A DNA stretch of 41,346 nucleotides from an uncultured Gammaproteobacteria bacterium (GTDB lineage Bacteria > Pseudomonadota > Gammaproteobacteria > Arenicellales > UBA868), in NCBI GenBank assembly GCA_905612355.1, contig CAJQRU010000028.1:1-41346 (forward strand). The letters run 5' to 3'. The notes under the pieces are model-generated. The model saw nothing but the letters and a program-made list of their open reading frames with translations. It searched no databases and was not told the origin of the DNA. The position numbers and the translations under genes were made by a program. Shown here in pieces: positions 24,907 to 34,381 of this stretch. Each line of letters starts with the position of its first letter. The first letter of the stretch is position 1.

Positions 24907-26166
24907 ATGTTTTACGTATCCGATCGAATAAAAGGGTTTGATGACGAACTGTGGGATGCTATCCAGGGTGAGTGTCAGCGACAGGAAGAGCATGTCGAAT
25001 TGATTGCTTCAGAAAACTACACCAGCCCCAGAGTACTGGAAGCACAGGGATCAGTACTGACCAATAAATACGCAGAAGGTTATCCGGGTAAGCGTTATTA
25101 CGGCGGTTGCCAGTTTGTCGACATTGCTGAGCAGCTTGCTATTGATCGGGCAAAGCAGTTGTTTGATGCGGCTTATGTCAACGTCCAGCCGCACTCCGGC
25201 TCGAGTGCTAATGCGGCAGTTTATATGGCACTGCTTGATCCGGGTGACACCGTCCTGGGCATGAGTCTTGCTCACGGTGGGCATCTCACGCATGGCGCTG
25301 CCGTCAATTTCTCAGGCAAGTTGTATCACGCTGTTCAGTATGGCCTCGACGATAGTGGCGGAGAAATCGATTATGAGCAGGTTGCTGCCCTCGCCCATGA
25401 ACATCGGCCGCGTATGATCATGGCGGGATTTTCAGCCTACAGTCGAATTGTTGATTGGCAGCGTTTTCGGGATATCGCGGATGCCGTCGATGCGTATCTG
25501 GTGGTCGACATGGCACATGTAGCGGGATTGGTCGCAGTGGGTCTTTACCCAAGTCCCGTGCAGATTGCAGATGTCACTACAACGACGACCCACAAGACGT
25601 TGCGTGGTGCCCGTGGGGGTATGATCCTGGCACGCTCCAACGAGGCGGTTGAGAAGAAATTGTCTTCACTTGTTTTTCCAGGCACTCAAGGAGGCCCCTT
25701 GATGCATGCGATAGCGGGTAAAGCCGTTGCCTTCAAAGAAGCGCTAGAGCCTTCCTTTAAAGCCTATCAGCAACAGGTGCTCGATAATGCGCGAGCAATG
25801 GCTGACGCACTGGTCGAGCGGGGTTACCAGATTGTGTCCGGTGGTACGGACAACCACCTGTTTCTGCTCGACCTCATCGATAAGAATATCACGGGTAAAG
25901 ATGCTGATGCGGCGCTAGGGCGTGCCAACATCACGGTGAATAAAAACGCGGTGCCTAATGATCCGCGTTCACCCTTTGTCACCAGTGGACTGCGCTTAGG
26001 GTCACCGGCCAGTACGACGCGCGGATTCAAGGAAGCCGAAATGCGAATGGTGGCGAACTGGATTGCAGATATATTGGACAGTCTTGGGGATGAGTCTGTA
26101 GTCGACGCTGTACGCGAGCGAGTTAAAGCTTTGTGTGCTCGCCACCCTGTATATCGTTCGAGCTGA
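24907..26166 (+). CDS. glyA: Serine hydroxymethyltransferase
   Basis: PLP enzyme that interconverts serine plus tetrahydrofolate and glycine plus 5,10-methylene-tetrahydrofolate. The 419 residues match the bacterial enzyme. Seen: the N-terminal [32 protein letters not shown], the cofactor-binding [23 protein letters not shown], the Schiff-base Lys230 in [14 protein letters not shown], and the closing [16 protein letters not shown]. It starts a plus-strand group with soxB 52 bases downstream, the classic arrangement in which SHMT takes up glycine and the one-carbon unit made by sarcosine oxidase. A housekeeping second copy elsewhere cannot be excluded. Confidence 0.98.
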   Translation: MFYVSDRIKGFDDELWDAIQGECQRQEEHVELIASENYTSPRVLEAQGSVLTNKYAEGYPGKRYYGGCQFVDIAEQLAIDRAKQLFDAAYVNVQPHSGSSANAAVYMALLDPGDTVLGMSLAHGGHLTHGAAVNFSGKLYHAVQYGLDDSGGEIDYEQVAALAHEHRPRMIMAGFSAYSRIVDWQRFRDIADAVDAYLVVDMAHVAGLVAVGLYPSPVQIADVTTTTTHKTLRGARGGMILARSNEAVEKKLSSLVFPGTQGGPLMHAIAGKAVAFKEALEPSFKAYQQQVLDNARAMADALVERGYQIVSGGTDNHLFLLDLIDKNITGKDADAALGRANITVNKNAVPNDPRSPFVTSGLRLGSPASTTRGFKEAEMRMVANWIADILDSLGDESVVDAVRERVKALCARHPVYRSS

Positions 26167-26218
26167 TGTGCTTCGTGTGAGTTCCCTTTGTGATGGCACC
26201 AGTGGGCCAGTGTGACGG

Positions 26219-27472
26219 ATGACTAAACGCTACTCCATTTTCAGTTTGGCTCGGAATGCGCTCAGTCATCACGAGAACTGGCAAGAGGCATGGCGTAGCC
26301 CACAGCCACAACCCGAATACGATGTGGTTATCGTCGGCGGCGGTGGTCATGGCCTTGCGAGCGCCTACTATCTGGCGAGAAACTTTGACGTCGGGCGCAT
26401 TGCGGTGGTTGAAAAAGGTTGGATTGGTGGTGGCAACACGGGTCGCAACACGACCATTGTTCGTTCGAATTACTTGTGGGACGAAGCCGCACACCTGTAC
26501 GAGAAATCACTACAGTTGTGGGAAGGTCTTAGCCAGGAATTGAATTACAACGTTATGTTCAGTCAGCGTGGCGTAATGAATCTTGGGCATACGCTGCAGG
26601 ACATGCGTGACATTGTGCGACGGTCAAGCGCGAACCGTCTCAACGGTATTGACAGCGAAGTCCTGACGCCGATGGACATCAAGCGGCGAGTGCCGGTTAT
26701 CGATGTCGGGCCGAGTGCCCGTTATCCGATTCTGGGCGCTTCTTTTCAACCCCGTGGTGGTGTCGCGCGACACGACGCGGTTGCCTGGGGTTTTGCTCGT
26801 GCAGCCGATCAGCTCGGGGTCGACATCATTCAGAATTGTGAGGTCACTGGCATACGACAGGTCGATGGGGCGGTCACAGCGCTAGAAACCAGTCGCGGCT
26901 TGATTAGAACAACAAAAGTCGGAGTGGTCGCAGCGGGGCACTCCAGCGTGATGGCGGCGATGGCAGGCCTGCGGTTGCCGATCGAGAGTCATCCGCTTCA
27001 GGCGCTCGTTTCGGAGCCGTTAAAGCCGGTCTTGGATACGGTCATTATGTCTAATGCCGTGCACGGTTATATCAGCCAATCGGACAAGGGAGAACTGGTT
27101 GTCGGTGCGGGCATTGACGCGTATACCGGTTACGGCCAGCGTGGAAGCTATGGAATTATCGAAGGCAATATCGCGGCGATTGTGACGTTGTTTCCTTCAT
27201 TCAGTCGAGTCCGCATGTTGCGTCAGTGGGGAGGGATTGTCGATGTGTGTCCTGATGCGTGTCCCATCATCGGTAAGACACCGGTTCGAGGGCTCTATTT
27301 CAACTGCGGTTGGGGAACGGGGGGATTCAAGGCAACTCCTGGATCGGGCTGGGTGTTTGCACACACCTTGGCGAGGGATGAGCCACATGTGCTTAATGCC
27401 GCCTTTTCGTTGGAGCGTTTTTATACAGGCGCTTTGATTGATGAGCATGGAGCGGCGGGGGTCGCGCATTAG
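26219..27472 (+). CDS. soxB: Heterotetrameric sarcosine oxidase beta subunit
   Basis: Catalytic flavin subunit of the four-subunit sarcosine oxidase, which demethylates sarcosine to glycine, giving H2O2 and 5,10-methylene-tetrahydrofolate. Of 417 residues, the N-terminal extension [21 protein letters not shown] is typical of this subunit. Seen: FAD-binding [18 protein letters not shown] followed by [17 protein letters not shown], the [14 protein letters not shown] segment whose His is expected to carry covalent FMN, and the C-terminal [18 protein letters not shown]. The ribosome site is weak. SoxD starts 45 bases later. Gene order B-D-A-(insert)-G supports the assignment. Confidence 0.96.
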   Translation: MTKRYSIFSLARNALSHHENWQEAWRSPQPQPEYDVVIVGGGGHGLASAYYLARNFDVGRIAVVEKGWIGGGNTGRNTTIVRSNYLWDEAAHLYEKSLQLWEGLSQELNYNVMFSQRGVMNLGHTLQDMRDIVRRSSANRLNGIDSEVLTPMDIKRRVPVIDVGPSARYPILGASFQPRGGVARHDAVAWGFARAADQLGVDIIQNCEVTGIRQVDGAVTALETSRGLIRTTKVGVVAAGHSSVMAAMAGLRLPIESHPLQALVSEPLKPVLDTVIMSNAVHGYISQSDKGELVVGAGIDAYTGYGQRGSYGIIEGNIAAIVTLFPSFSRVRMLRQWGGIVDVCPDACPIIGKTPVRGLYFNCGWGTGGFKATPGSGWVFAHTLARDEPHVLNAAFSLERFYTGALIDEHGAAGVAH

Positions 27473-27517
27473 TGGTTATGTTCCTTACGCTTGGCAAACT
27501 CACAGGATGGTGGTGAG

Positions 27518-27802
27518 ATGCTTCAGATTGAGTGTCCTTGGTGCGGTGCTTGCGATCAGAGTGAGTTCAGCTATGGTGGTGAAGCGCATATTGCCCGGCC
27601 GAAAACGCCTGCTGATTTGTCGGATCAGGAATGGGGTGATTATTTATTTAACCGCGAAAACCCGAAAGGTTGGCACCGCGAGCAGTGGTGCCACACGGCG
27701 GGTTGTCGGCGCTGGTTTAATGCGGTCCGCGACACCGTGACGAGCAGGATCAAAGCCTATTACCAGATGGGTGCTGTTCCGCCCGAGGAGGACGGCCGTT
27801 GA
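27518..27802 (+). CDS. soxD: Heterotetrameric sarcosine oxidase delta subunit
   Basis: Small zinc-binding subunit, 94 residues from ATG 27518; an earlier in-frame start (27491) lies just after the soxB stop and adds nine codons without family character. The N-terminal CPWCGACDQSEFSYGGEA with the paired cysteines and the later CHTAGCRRWF give the Cys/His set that binds Zn in this subunit. It holds the complex together and has no catalytic role. The stop overlaps the soxA TTG start (TTGA, 27799-27802), so soxD and soxA are translationally coupled. Confidence 0.95.
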   Translation: MLQIECPWCGACDQSEFSYGGEAHIARPKTPADLSDQEWGDYLFNRENPKGWHREQWCHTAGCRRWFNAVRDTVTSRIKAYYQMGAVPPEEDGR

Positions 27803-30800
27803 GTCAGCGTTGGCGTCTAGCGACTGGCGGGTGTATCAATCGGTCACGCCCACTCAGGTTTGTTTTCAACGGTCGGGTACTGACTGGATACGAGGGTGAT
27901 ACCTTAGCATCGGCGTTGATCGCTAATGGTATTCGTACGGTGGCGCGGAGTTTTAAGTATCACCGTCCGCGAGGCATTGTTGGGGTGGGGGCTGAAGAAC
28001 CGAACGCTATTTTCCAGGTGGGCGAAGGGCGCAAGACAGTGCCGGGGTTGCGAGCGACGCAGGTGGAACTCTATGAAGGGCTCACGGCCTATTCAGTTAA
28101 TGGTTGGCCCAGCGTGGAGTTCGATATTTATGCCATTAACGACCTGATTGGCGGCCTGTTACCGGCTGGTTTTTATTATAAGACGTTCATGTGGCCGCGC
28201 TCCTTCTGGAAGCGTTATGAGCACCGTATCCGCCAGATGGCGGGTCTGGGTCGTGCCCCTGACGCATCCGATCCGGATACCTATGACAAGCGCAATATTC
28301 ATTGCGATGTGCTCGTGGTGGGCGCTGGCCCTTCAGGATTGATGGCTGCATTAACGGCGGCACGTTCTGGTGCTCGAGTGATTGTGGCCGATGAGCAGTC
28401 CGAGTTTGGCGGTGGCTTGCTGGGTACAGGTATTGAGATTGGCGGAATGGAGGCTGGAAAATGGGTTCAAAAGATGGTGGAGGCTCTGGAAAAATGGCCT
28501 GAAGTCATGATGCTTTCTAGAAGCACTGTTACCGGTTATCACGACCATAATTTTTTGGTCATCAATGAAAGGCGCACCGATCATCTCTCCAATCCTGTGC
28601 CTTTGATGTCCAGAGAACGGATGTGGCGTGTTCGTGCAAAGCAGGTGGTTCTCGCCACCGGCGCGATCGAACGTCCTTTAGTGTTTGCGGACAACGATCG
28701 ACCGGGAGTGATGTTAGCCTCGGCAGTTTCTGTTTACATGCAGCGTTATGCGGTTCTGCCAGGTCGGTCGTTAGTCATTTTTACCAATAATGATTCTGCT
28801 TATCGTGTGGTACACGATGCGATTAATGCAGGGGCTGTTGTAAAGGGTGTTGTTGACCTTCGAGAGGGTGCTGCGTCAGAAGCGGCTGATGCGGCGCGAC
28901 GCGTCGGTGTGCCAGTTTACCGCGGCCATGTGGTGACGGCGGTTAAATCCGGTTTTGGCGGCGTAAATAGAATCAATATCGGTCGTCTCTCGGCTGATGG
29001 CCGAAGTGTGGTTGCGCATAAGGGCTCGATTGAGTGCGATGTTCTGGCCATGTCCGGCGGCTGGAATCCAACCGTCCACCTGCATGCACAGTCAGGTGGA
29101 CGGCCTGTTTTTGACGAAGCGAAAGCCTGTTTTTTGCCAGGATTTTCTGTGCAAGCGGAGCGCTCCACTGGAGCGTGCGCGGGAGAATTTGATCTATCTC
29201 TGTGCCTGGTCGGAGCGGTCGAGGCGGCATCCGAGGCGCTTCGCCAGGTGGGCATTGATCCTGTCACCGTGGATACACCGGGGACGGCGCAGCACACTGA
29301 GGCACCACTGCGAGCGTTATGGAGTATTCCAGGCGATCGAGCGATGCCAAGAGGAAAAAAGTTTGTCGATTATCAGAATGACACGACCGAGGCTGATATT
29401 CGCCTGGCCGCACGCGAGGGCTATCGTTCGATCGAACACGTTAAGCGGTATACGGCCCTGGGGTTTGGGACTGATCAGGGCAAGCTCGGTAACGTTAATG
29501 GCATGGCGATACTGGCGGATGCGCTGGGTCAGAGCCCGAGTGCGATCGGTACCACCACCTATCGACCCAATTACACGCCGGTTACTTTCGGAGCTATCGC
29601 TGGCCGTGCTGTGGGCGAGGTCCTGTTCGACCCGATTCGACGGACACCGATGCATGAGTGGCATGTTGAGAATGGAGCGGCCTTTGAAGACGTCGGCCAG
29701 TGGAAAAGGCCGTGGTACTACCCGCTTCCTGGGGAGGACAGAGAAAAGGCGGTGTCCCGGGAGTGTCTGGCCACTCGCCACAGCGTGGGCATACTCGACG
29801 CATCGACGCTTGGCAAGATCGAGATTACCGGTCGTGATGCTGCCGAATTGTTGGACCGTATCTACACCAACGCCTGGAAGTCGTTGTCGGTCGGGCGCTG
29901 TCGTTATGGTCTGATGCTGGGGGAAGACGGTATGGTGATGGACGATGGTGTGACGTCACGGCTGTCGGAACACCGCTATCTTATGACCACCACCACGGGT
30001 GGGGCTGCGCACGTATTGAACTGGTTGGAACGCTGGCTACAGACGGAGTGGCCAGAATTGAAGGTTTTCCTCACATCGGTGACGGACCGTTGGGCGGTGA
30101 CCAGTATTGCCGGACCCAAGAGCCGCGAACTGCTAGAGAGTCTAAGTGAAGGCATCGATTGCTCTCCCGAGGCCATGCCGTTCATGAGTTTTTGCGAGGG
30201 CCGCGTAGCGGGTATAGCGGCGCGCGTGTTTCGCATCAGTTTCAGCGGTGAAGTAGCCTATGAGATCAATGTCAGTGCAGACCAGGGCTTGTTGTTATGG
30301 CGCGCGGTCATGGAGGCGGGTAAGCCTTTTGGCATTACACCTTACGGGACCGATGCGATGCACGTGCTTCGGGCAGAGAAAGGCTACGTGATTGTCGGCC
30401 AGGACACCGATGGATCGGTGACGCCCATTGATCTGGGTATGGACTGGATCGTTTCGAAGAAGAAGGATTTCATCGGTAAGCGGTCACTTTTTCGTGCCGA
30501 TACGGCCCGCGATAACCGAAAGCAGTTAGTGGGTCTTAAAACCGAAGATTCAACGGTTGTGTTGCCCGAGGGAGCGCAGTTGGTGAATGGGTTTTCCAGC
30601 AGTCGGCCCGTACCGATGGTGGGTCACGTGACATCAAGTTACTTCAGTGCCACGTTAGAACACTCCATTGCGCTGGCGCTGATCAAAGGCGGGCGTGCTC
30701 GACTCGGGGGAAGCGTTTACGCGCCATTGTTAGATGGCCGACTGATTAAAGCTACGATTACCGAGCCGGTCTTTTATGATTCGGACAACGTACGACAGAG

Positions 30801-30807
30801 GGGTTGA
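27799..30807 (+). CDS. soxA: Heterotetrameric sarcosine oxidase alpha subunit
   Basis: The 1002-residue alpha subunit. The TTG start at 27799 follows GAGGAGG (27785-27791) and overlaps the soxD stop. Order seen: a ferredoxin-fold N-terminal domain (about 1-100, FNGRVLTGYEGDTLASAL) that lacks iron ligands as in known alpha subunits, the NAD-binding domain (VLVVGAGPSGLMAAL at about 174), a second nucleotide-binding region including VVLATGAIERP and SGGWNPTVHLH, and a C-terminal aminomethyltransferase-like folate domain from about 610 (CLATRHSVGILDASTLGK ... GTDAMHVLRAEKGYVIVGQDTDG). The folate domain captures the one-carbon unit as methylene-tetrahydrofolate. It ends 4 bases before the start of the inserted hydrolase gene. 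Confidence 0.97.
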   Translation: MSQRWRLATGGCINRSRPLRFVFNGRVLTGYEGDTLASALIANGIRTVARSFKYHRPRGIVGVGAEEPNAIFQVGEGRKTVPGLRATQVELYEGLTAYSVNGWPSVEFDIYAINDLIGGLLPAGFYYKTFMWPRSFWKRYEHRIRQMAGLGRAPDASDPDTYDKRNIHCDVLVVGAGPSGLMAALTAARSGARVIVADEQSEFGGGLLGTGIEIGGMEAGKWVQKMVEALEKWPEVMMLSRSTVTGYHDHNFLVINERRTDHLSNPVPLMSRERMWRVRAKQVVLATGAIERPLVFADNDRPGVMLASAVSVYMQRYAVLPGRSLVIFTNNDSAYRVVHDAINAGAVVKGVVDLREGAASEAADAARRVGVPVYRGHVVTAVKSGFGGVNRINIGRLSADGRSVVAHKGSIECDVLAMSGGWNPTVHLHAQSGGRPVFDEAKACFLPGFSVQAERSTGACAGEFDLSLCLVGAVEAASEALRQVGIDPVTVDTPGTAQHTEAPLRALWSIPGDRAMPRGKKFVDYQNDTTEADIRLAAREGYRSIEHVKRYTALGFGTDQGKLGNVNGMAILADALGQSPSAIGTTTYRPNYTPVTFGAIAGRAVGEVLFDPIRRTPMHEWHVENGAAFEDVGQWKRPWYYPLPGEDREKAVSRECLATRHSVGILDASTLGKIEITGRDAAELLDRIYTNAWKSLSVGRCRYGLMLGEDGMVMDDGVTSRLSEHRYLMTTTTGGAAHVLNWLERWLQTEWPELKVFLTSVTDRWAVTSIAGPKSRELLESLSEGIDCSPEAMPFMSFCEGRVAGIAARVFRISFSGEVAYEINVSADQGLLLWRAVMEAGKPFGITPYGTDAMHVLRAEKGYVIVGQDTDGSVTPIDLGMDWIVSKKKDFIGKRSLFRADTARDNRKQLVGLKTEDSTVVLPEGAQLVNGFSSSRPVPMVGHVTSSYFSATLEHSIALALIKGGRARLGGSVYAPLLDGRLIKATITEPVFYDSDNVRQRG

Positions 30808-30811
30808 GTAC

Positions 30812-31597
30812 ATGGGCTGGTTTAAACGTGATTTTATTCGCTGTCTTGGGGTGTTTTGTCTGGGGTTTAGTTTGACTGTGTCGGCCTCAGATTTCGAGAA
30901 GGAAGGGCGCTGGGCCGAAGAGGTCGTGGATCAGCTGTTTGATGGCGAGCCGGTGTGGTTGCTCACCGATTCGGTGCGATTTCTTGGCTTACATGTGGTT
31001 CCCCAGTCTGAGCATGGTGGCGGGTTGCTGATCTTGCATGGTCGAGGTGTGCATCCCGATTGGCCACAGGTGGTTAACCCCCTACGCGTTGCACTAGCAG
31101 AGTCTGGCTGGCATACACTGTCGTTGCAGTTGCCTGTGTTAGCGAATGGAGTGCCAGGGACTGATTACAAAGCGCTGTTGCCCGAAGTACGGCCTCGCAT
31201 CGAAGCGGGTCTCAAGTTTCTCGAGCGGACCACCGCAGGTCCCTGGTTTGTCGTCGCTCACAGTATGGGTTCAACGATGGCGGTTCATGCATTAACGCAA
31301 ATGCCGGCGCTGCCTGTGACGGGGATGGCCCTGATTGGCCTCGGTAGCGGACAGGGCGGAGACGGCTTGGATCCTGATGGCACGGTCTTTAGTCGCTTGT
31401 CGTTACCTGTGCTCGATCTTTTTGGTGAACAGGATCTGGAAGGAGTGATACGAGGTGCCGGTGCGCGCGCAAAGTTTGATCACCGTTTCGACTATACCCA
31501 GGTCAAACTTGATGGCGCCGATCATTTTTTCGATGGATACGAGGCGGAACTGATCGCTGCAGTGTCGGGCTGGTTGAATCAGAAATTGGCAGAGTGA
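30812..31597 (+). CDS. Exported alpha/beta hydrolase, DUF3530-like, inserted in sox operon
   Basis: About 261 residues from ATG 30812, eight bases after AGAGGGG. The N-terminus is a signal peptide (CLGVFCLGFSLTVSAS), so the protein is exported to the periplasm. Body: GGGLLILHGRGVHPDWP oxyanion region, nucleophile elbow VVAHSMGSTMAV (Ser in HSMGS), acidic residue in FGEQDLEGV and His in DGADHFFDGY. It matches the DUF3530-type hydrolase fold found in proteobacterial envelopes. It lies 4 bases after soxA and 34 bases before soxG, so it interrupts the usual soxA-soxG order in the same operon. It may be a chance insertion or may release a methylated amine for oxidation. Substrate unknown. Confidence 0.85.
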   Translation: MGWFKRDFIRCLGVFCLGFSLTVSASDFEKEGRWAEEVVDQLFDGEPVWLLTDSVRFLGLHVVPQSEHGGGLLILHGRGVHPDWPQVVNPLRVALAESGWHTLSLQLPVLANGVPGTDYKALLPEVRPRIEAGLKFLERTTAGPWFVVAHSMGSTMAVHALTQMPALPVTGMALIGLGSGQGGDGLDPDGTVFSRLSLPVLDLFGEQDLEGVIRGAGARAKFDHRFDYTQVKLDGADHFFDGYEAELIAAVSGWLNQKLAE

Positions 31598-31631
31598 CGT
31601 TGGGACCGCTAATGACCAAGGAGGCGAAGCC

Positions 31632-32255
31632 GTGACGACCGGTGTGTTAGGGCAATCCGCGTTTGATTTCCCCCTGGGGGGACGTGTCGTGCCAGGCGTT
31701 GAGGGCAGGAGCGATGTGTGGTTTGAAGAATACCCCGCACTGACGCATCTTAATCTGCGCGGTAATCTTGACGAGGTTGATTTTACCGCGAGTGTTACTG
31801 GAGTCCTGGGCATTGCTCCACCTGGAGTGCCAAACCGAGTGGCGCGCACGAGCGACACTTGTCTTCACTGGTTGAGCCTCGACGAATGGCTGATTGTATC
31901 GACGCGCTCCGCAGCGTTAATCGAGAAAGGACTGGCAGTGTCACTTACCGATCGGCATTACGCATTGGTGAATCTCAGCGGTGGACAGACCGTGCTGCGT
32001 ATAGGGGGGTTGCGGGCGCGGGATATTCTGACAAGTGACTGTACGTTGGATTTTCATCCCCGCGTTTTTCGTCATGGTGACTGTCGGCAATCACTCTTGG
32101 CGGGCGCTCCAGTCTTGATTCGACGCGTTGATGAACTGGATGAGGTGGCTTTTGATTTGGTGGTTCGACGGAGTTTTTCCCGTCATCTGTTTGACTGGTT
32201 GACTGATGCCGCGCACGAGACAGGGTATATTTTGCGAACATCTCATGGTGGATGA
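31632..32255 (+). CDS. soxG: Heterotetrameric sarcosine oxidase gamma subunit
   Basis: About 207 residues from GTG 31632, seven bases after AAGGAGG. The body has the gamma-subunit pattern: LTHLNLRGNLDEVDFTASVTGVLGI, CLHWLSLDEWLIVS, the helical ALVNLSGGQTVLRIGG, then the segment LTSDCTLDFHPRVF and closing RSFSRHLFDWLTDAA. It has a GcvT-like fold and completes the oxidase. Its place after the hydrolase insert rather than directly after soxA is unusual. An ABM-domain gene starts 44 bases later. Confidence 0.93.
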   Translation: MTTGVLGQSAFDFPLGGRVVPGVEGRSDVWFEEYPALTHLNLRGNLDEVDFTASVTGVLGIAPPGVPNRVARTSDTCLHWLSLDEWLIVSTRSAALIEKGLAVSLTDRHYALVNLSGGQTVLRIGGLRARDILTSDCTLDFHPRVFRHGDCRQSLLAGAPVLIRRVDELDEVAFDLVVRRSFSRHLFDWLTDAAHETGYILRTSHGG

Positions 32256-32299
32256 TTGCAAAACGATTGGCTGGAGCGCCTGACGAAGGAGCATTATTC

Positions 32300-32587
32300 A
32301 TGGCAAACGTTGCCCTCATTGTTCATCTTGATATAAATGCCCAAGCATTAGCTGAATTCCTTGAGCTGGCGCATGCGCACGGCACTAACAGTCAGCGCAT
32401 TGAGACGGGTTGCCTACGTTTTGACGTTCTCGTGTCGACTGAACGCGATAACCATGTTGTCCTGGTCGAGGTTTACGAGGATGACGCGGCGCTCGAGTCA
32501 CATTGGAACTCAAAGCATATGGCGCGTTACCTGGAGCAGGTGGAAGGCATGATTGAAAACCGCGAACGATACCGCTGCGCATGCTGA
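32300..32587 (+). CDS. Antibiotic-biosynthesis-monooxygenase-fold protein
   Basis: About 95 residues from ATG 32300, eight bases after GAAGGAG, with a dimeric alpha/beta-barrel fold. The pattern AHAHGTNSQRIETGCLRFDVLVS and the later VVLVEVYEDDAALESHWNSKHMARYL match the small YgiN-type quinol or aldehyde monooxygenases. The E-x-G-C-LRF-x-V core is the family signature. Such proteins oxidise quinols without cofactor or serve as structural partners. It is the last gene of the sox group and converges with the amidohydrolase gene. Role not established. Confidence 0.88.
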   Translation: MANVALIVHLDINAQALAEFLELAHAHGTNSQRIETGCLRFDVLVSTERDNHVVLVEVYEDDAALESHWNSKHMARYLEQVEGMIENRERYRCAC

Positions 32588-32606
32588 CGGCCAGCGGGTC
32601 AGGAGA

Positions 32607-33503
32607 TCATGCGGGAATGCGATAGAACTTGCGGGCGTTGGCGAAGAAAAGGTTGTCCTGCTGAGTCGGTGTTAGATCAGAGACGGTTTCCTGAAAGCCT
32701 GTATACAAGGTATTAAAATCTACGCACAAGCGGTCTACCGGGAAATTGCTGGCAAACATCGTGCGCGTGTGTTCAAAGATAGCCAGTGCATCGCGTATCA
32801 CGCCTCGGTTCGCTTCTACGGTCCAAGGTAGCCCCACCTGGCCTAGCCCTGATATCTTTATCGCGGTATTGTCCTGTTGGGCCAACTTTTCCAGCGCTTT
32901 TCGCCATGGCGCGAGGTCATGGCGGTGTCGCCCGAGCGGTAGACCGGTGTGATTGAGGATTAACGTTGTCTCGGGGAAATCGCACCCGAGGTCGGCTGCC
33001 TGATCCAGGTGCCAGTAAGGCACCTGCAGGTCGAACGAGAATCCGTACTGCGCTAATTTAGAATAACCATCGCGCCAGATTTTATCGTCCATAGAACCGG
33101 CTTGGCCGCGCTTCACTGTGTCGCTACTCAGCGCCGCCCGGGGCTTTTGGCGAACGCCGCGTACTCGCTCGAACCGGGAATGGCTTAATAGGACGTCGTC
33201 GACATCTTCGCGCTCAAGCCGAGCCTGTACAACAAGAACCACGGGGTGGGGTAACGTGGTCAGTGCCTCTTCCAGCCAACGGGTCTCGGCCACCGGATCG
33301 GCGGGGTTCCATTCAGCTTCGACGTGCACACCACCCAGCACTGTGTGATCAGCCGTATCAGCCAGATAATGTTCAGCCAAGTAGTTACGACAGATGGCGG
33401 CGTAGTCGCCATAGCGGAACGGAATGCGGGGTTGATCACACAGCCAGGGGTGGTTAGCGCCTTCCAGATCCCACAAATGGTGGTGCGCGTCGACCAAATT
33501 CAC
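32607..33503 (-). CDS. Amidohydrolase, COG3618 lactonase-like (fuconolactone/2-pyrone-4,6-dicarboxylate type)
   Basis: TIM-barrel hydrolase of 298 residues. Family members open sugar lactones such as L-fuconolactone and L-rhamnonolactone, or 2-pyrone-4,6-dicarboxylate. GTG 33503 starts NLVDAHHHLWDLE, the family N-terminus with HxH-type metal ligands. Other landmarks: GGVHVEAEWNP, the LVVQARLE strand, ILNHTGLPLG with a metal His, KISGLG and the acidic-strand segment FASNFPVDRL, where SNFP takes the place of the SDWP seen in some relatives. It is the last gene of the minus-strand TRAP group, starting 6 bases after the 110-residue membrane-protein stop. Fits a lactone or carboxylate pathway, but the substrate is unknown. 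Confidence 0.88.
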   Translation of the reverse strand: MNLVDAHHHLWDLEGANHPWLCDQPRIPFRYGDYAAICRNYLAEHYLADTADHTVLGGVHVEAEWNPADPVAETRWLEEALTTLPHPVVLVVQARLEREDVDDVLLSHSRFERVRGVRQKPRAALSSDTVKRGQAGSMDDKIWRDGYSKLAQYGFSFDLQVPYWHLDQAADLGCDFPETTLILNHTGLPLGRHRHDLAPWRKALEKLAQQDNTAIKISGLGQVGLPWTVEANRGVIRDALAIFEHTRTMFASNFPVDRLCVDFNTLYTGFQETVSDLTPTQQDNLFFANARKFYRIPA

Positions 33504-33509
33504 CCAGGG

Positions 33510-33842
33510 TCACTCGCGTTCTGTGTGTGGAGTAACGCTGTCGTGGGTGCCGTCAATTCGGTGCTCAATATTCATGATGTGACCTAAGTCGTAACTTCGT
33601 GTTTTTACATCGACGACCCTGTCATCTGCCCATACTTCATTGATGTCAAAGGCTGCTGAAAAAAAATAATGAATGGAAACCATGAGACCCCAGATGATAA
33701 GCGGCCAGAACAACGGCCAGCGTGCGCCCAGTAGCCATTCGATGCTCAGTAACAGGCAGATCGCACTGGCCAGGACTAATGCGTGATAGCGAAAGTAAAA
33801 TCGGGCAGGAAGAAAATGTCGATTATTTTGGAATCGAGTCAT
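33510..33842 (-). CDS. Small membrane protein, two transmembrane segments
   Basis: 110 residues with two predicted membrane helices, around 20-40 (LVLASAICLLLSIEWLL) and 43-65 (LFWPLIIWGLMVSIHYFF). The soluble tail includes DDRVVDVKTRSYDLGHIMNIE. The overall pattern recalls the 2TM domain family, but I cannot confirm it. Its start overlaps the stop of the preceding gene (ATGA at 33839-33842) and it is followed 6 bases later by the amidohydrolase, so it is in the same transcription unit as the TRAP permeases. Function unknown; an accessory to transport is possible. Confidence 0.78.
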   Translation of the reverse strand: MTRFQNNRHFLPARFYFRYHALVLASAICLLLSIEWLLGARWPLFWPLIIWGLMVSIHYFFSAAFDINEVWADDRVVDVKTRSYDLGHIMNIEHRIDGTHDSVTPHTERE

Positions 33843-34324
33843 CGTTTGAAGAGTCGTCGTTTCGGCGTGTCCTGATCGTCACCCTCCCGTAGGGTTGAGT
33901 AGCATCGGGCGATGGTGATGATGCGACGTGAGTACCACAGCAACAGGATCAGAACGAGAGCGGCGAGCAGTGTATCGAACAGATGATGGTCGGAGCGAAG
34001 CCCATAGAAGACGAGGTAAGCGAGACCCGCCAGAGGTGAAGCACTGAGATAAAGTGCTGCGTTGTAGTTCTTGGCATAGCCAAAAATGACACTCGCAAAA
34101 GTGACTGACAACGCGTAAAGCGACATGTTCGGTGAGCGCCCCTGGGGCCCAACATCAGTCAGCGCGGTAATGGAGACCACTCCAAACAGAATACCGATGA
34201 AAACACTATAAGCCAGGATTTCGTAGTCGGCTTGCTGGCGCTTCAGTCGGTTGACTGGAATGAGATAGGGCGTTGTCCGGTCATCCCAGACGTATCGTTT
34301 GAATAAATTTTCCCAGTCAAGCAT
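33839..34324 (-). CDS. Membrane protein, four transmembrane segments, unknown
   Basis: 161 residues with about four hydrophobic helices (roughly 35-56, 68-84, 86-106, 115-133; for example ILAYSVFIGILFGVVSI and LLAALVLILLLWYS). The N-terminus, WENLFKRYVWDDRTTPYL, is soluble and rich in aromatic and charged residues, and the C-terminus is basic. It is not one of the usual TRAP subunits: DctQ is a separate gene just before it. The ATGA overlap with the 110-residue gene shows tight translational coupling. I do not recognise a family. It may form a complex with the small membrane protein or the permeases. Confidence 0.78.
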   Translation of the reverse strand: MLDWENLFKRYVWDDRTTPYLIPVNRLKRQQADYEILAYSVFIGILFGVVSITALTDVGPQGRSPNMSLYALSVTFASVIFGYAKNYNAALYLSASPLAGLAYLVFYGLRSDHHLFDTLLAALVLILLLWYSRRIITIARCYSTLREGDDQDTPKRRLFKR

Positions 34325-34381
34325 GCGATTTTTCCGACCCTATCGTGTCGGGGTTATTTTCAGCAACAGGAGAACCGGCCC

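Noticed and set aside
28997-29914. 305-residue plus-strand frame inside soxA
   Set aside because: Rich in Arg and Ser with no motif; soxA covers it in the family frame.
34325-34381. CCGAC/GTCGG hairpin as a terminator between DctQ and the next gene
   Set aside because: No T-run follows on the transcribed minus strand, and downstream genes are tightly spaced.
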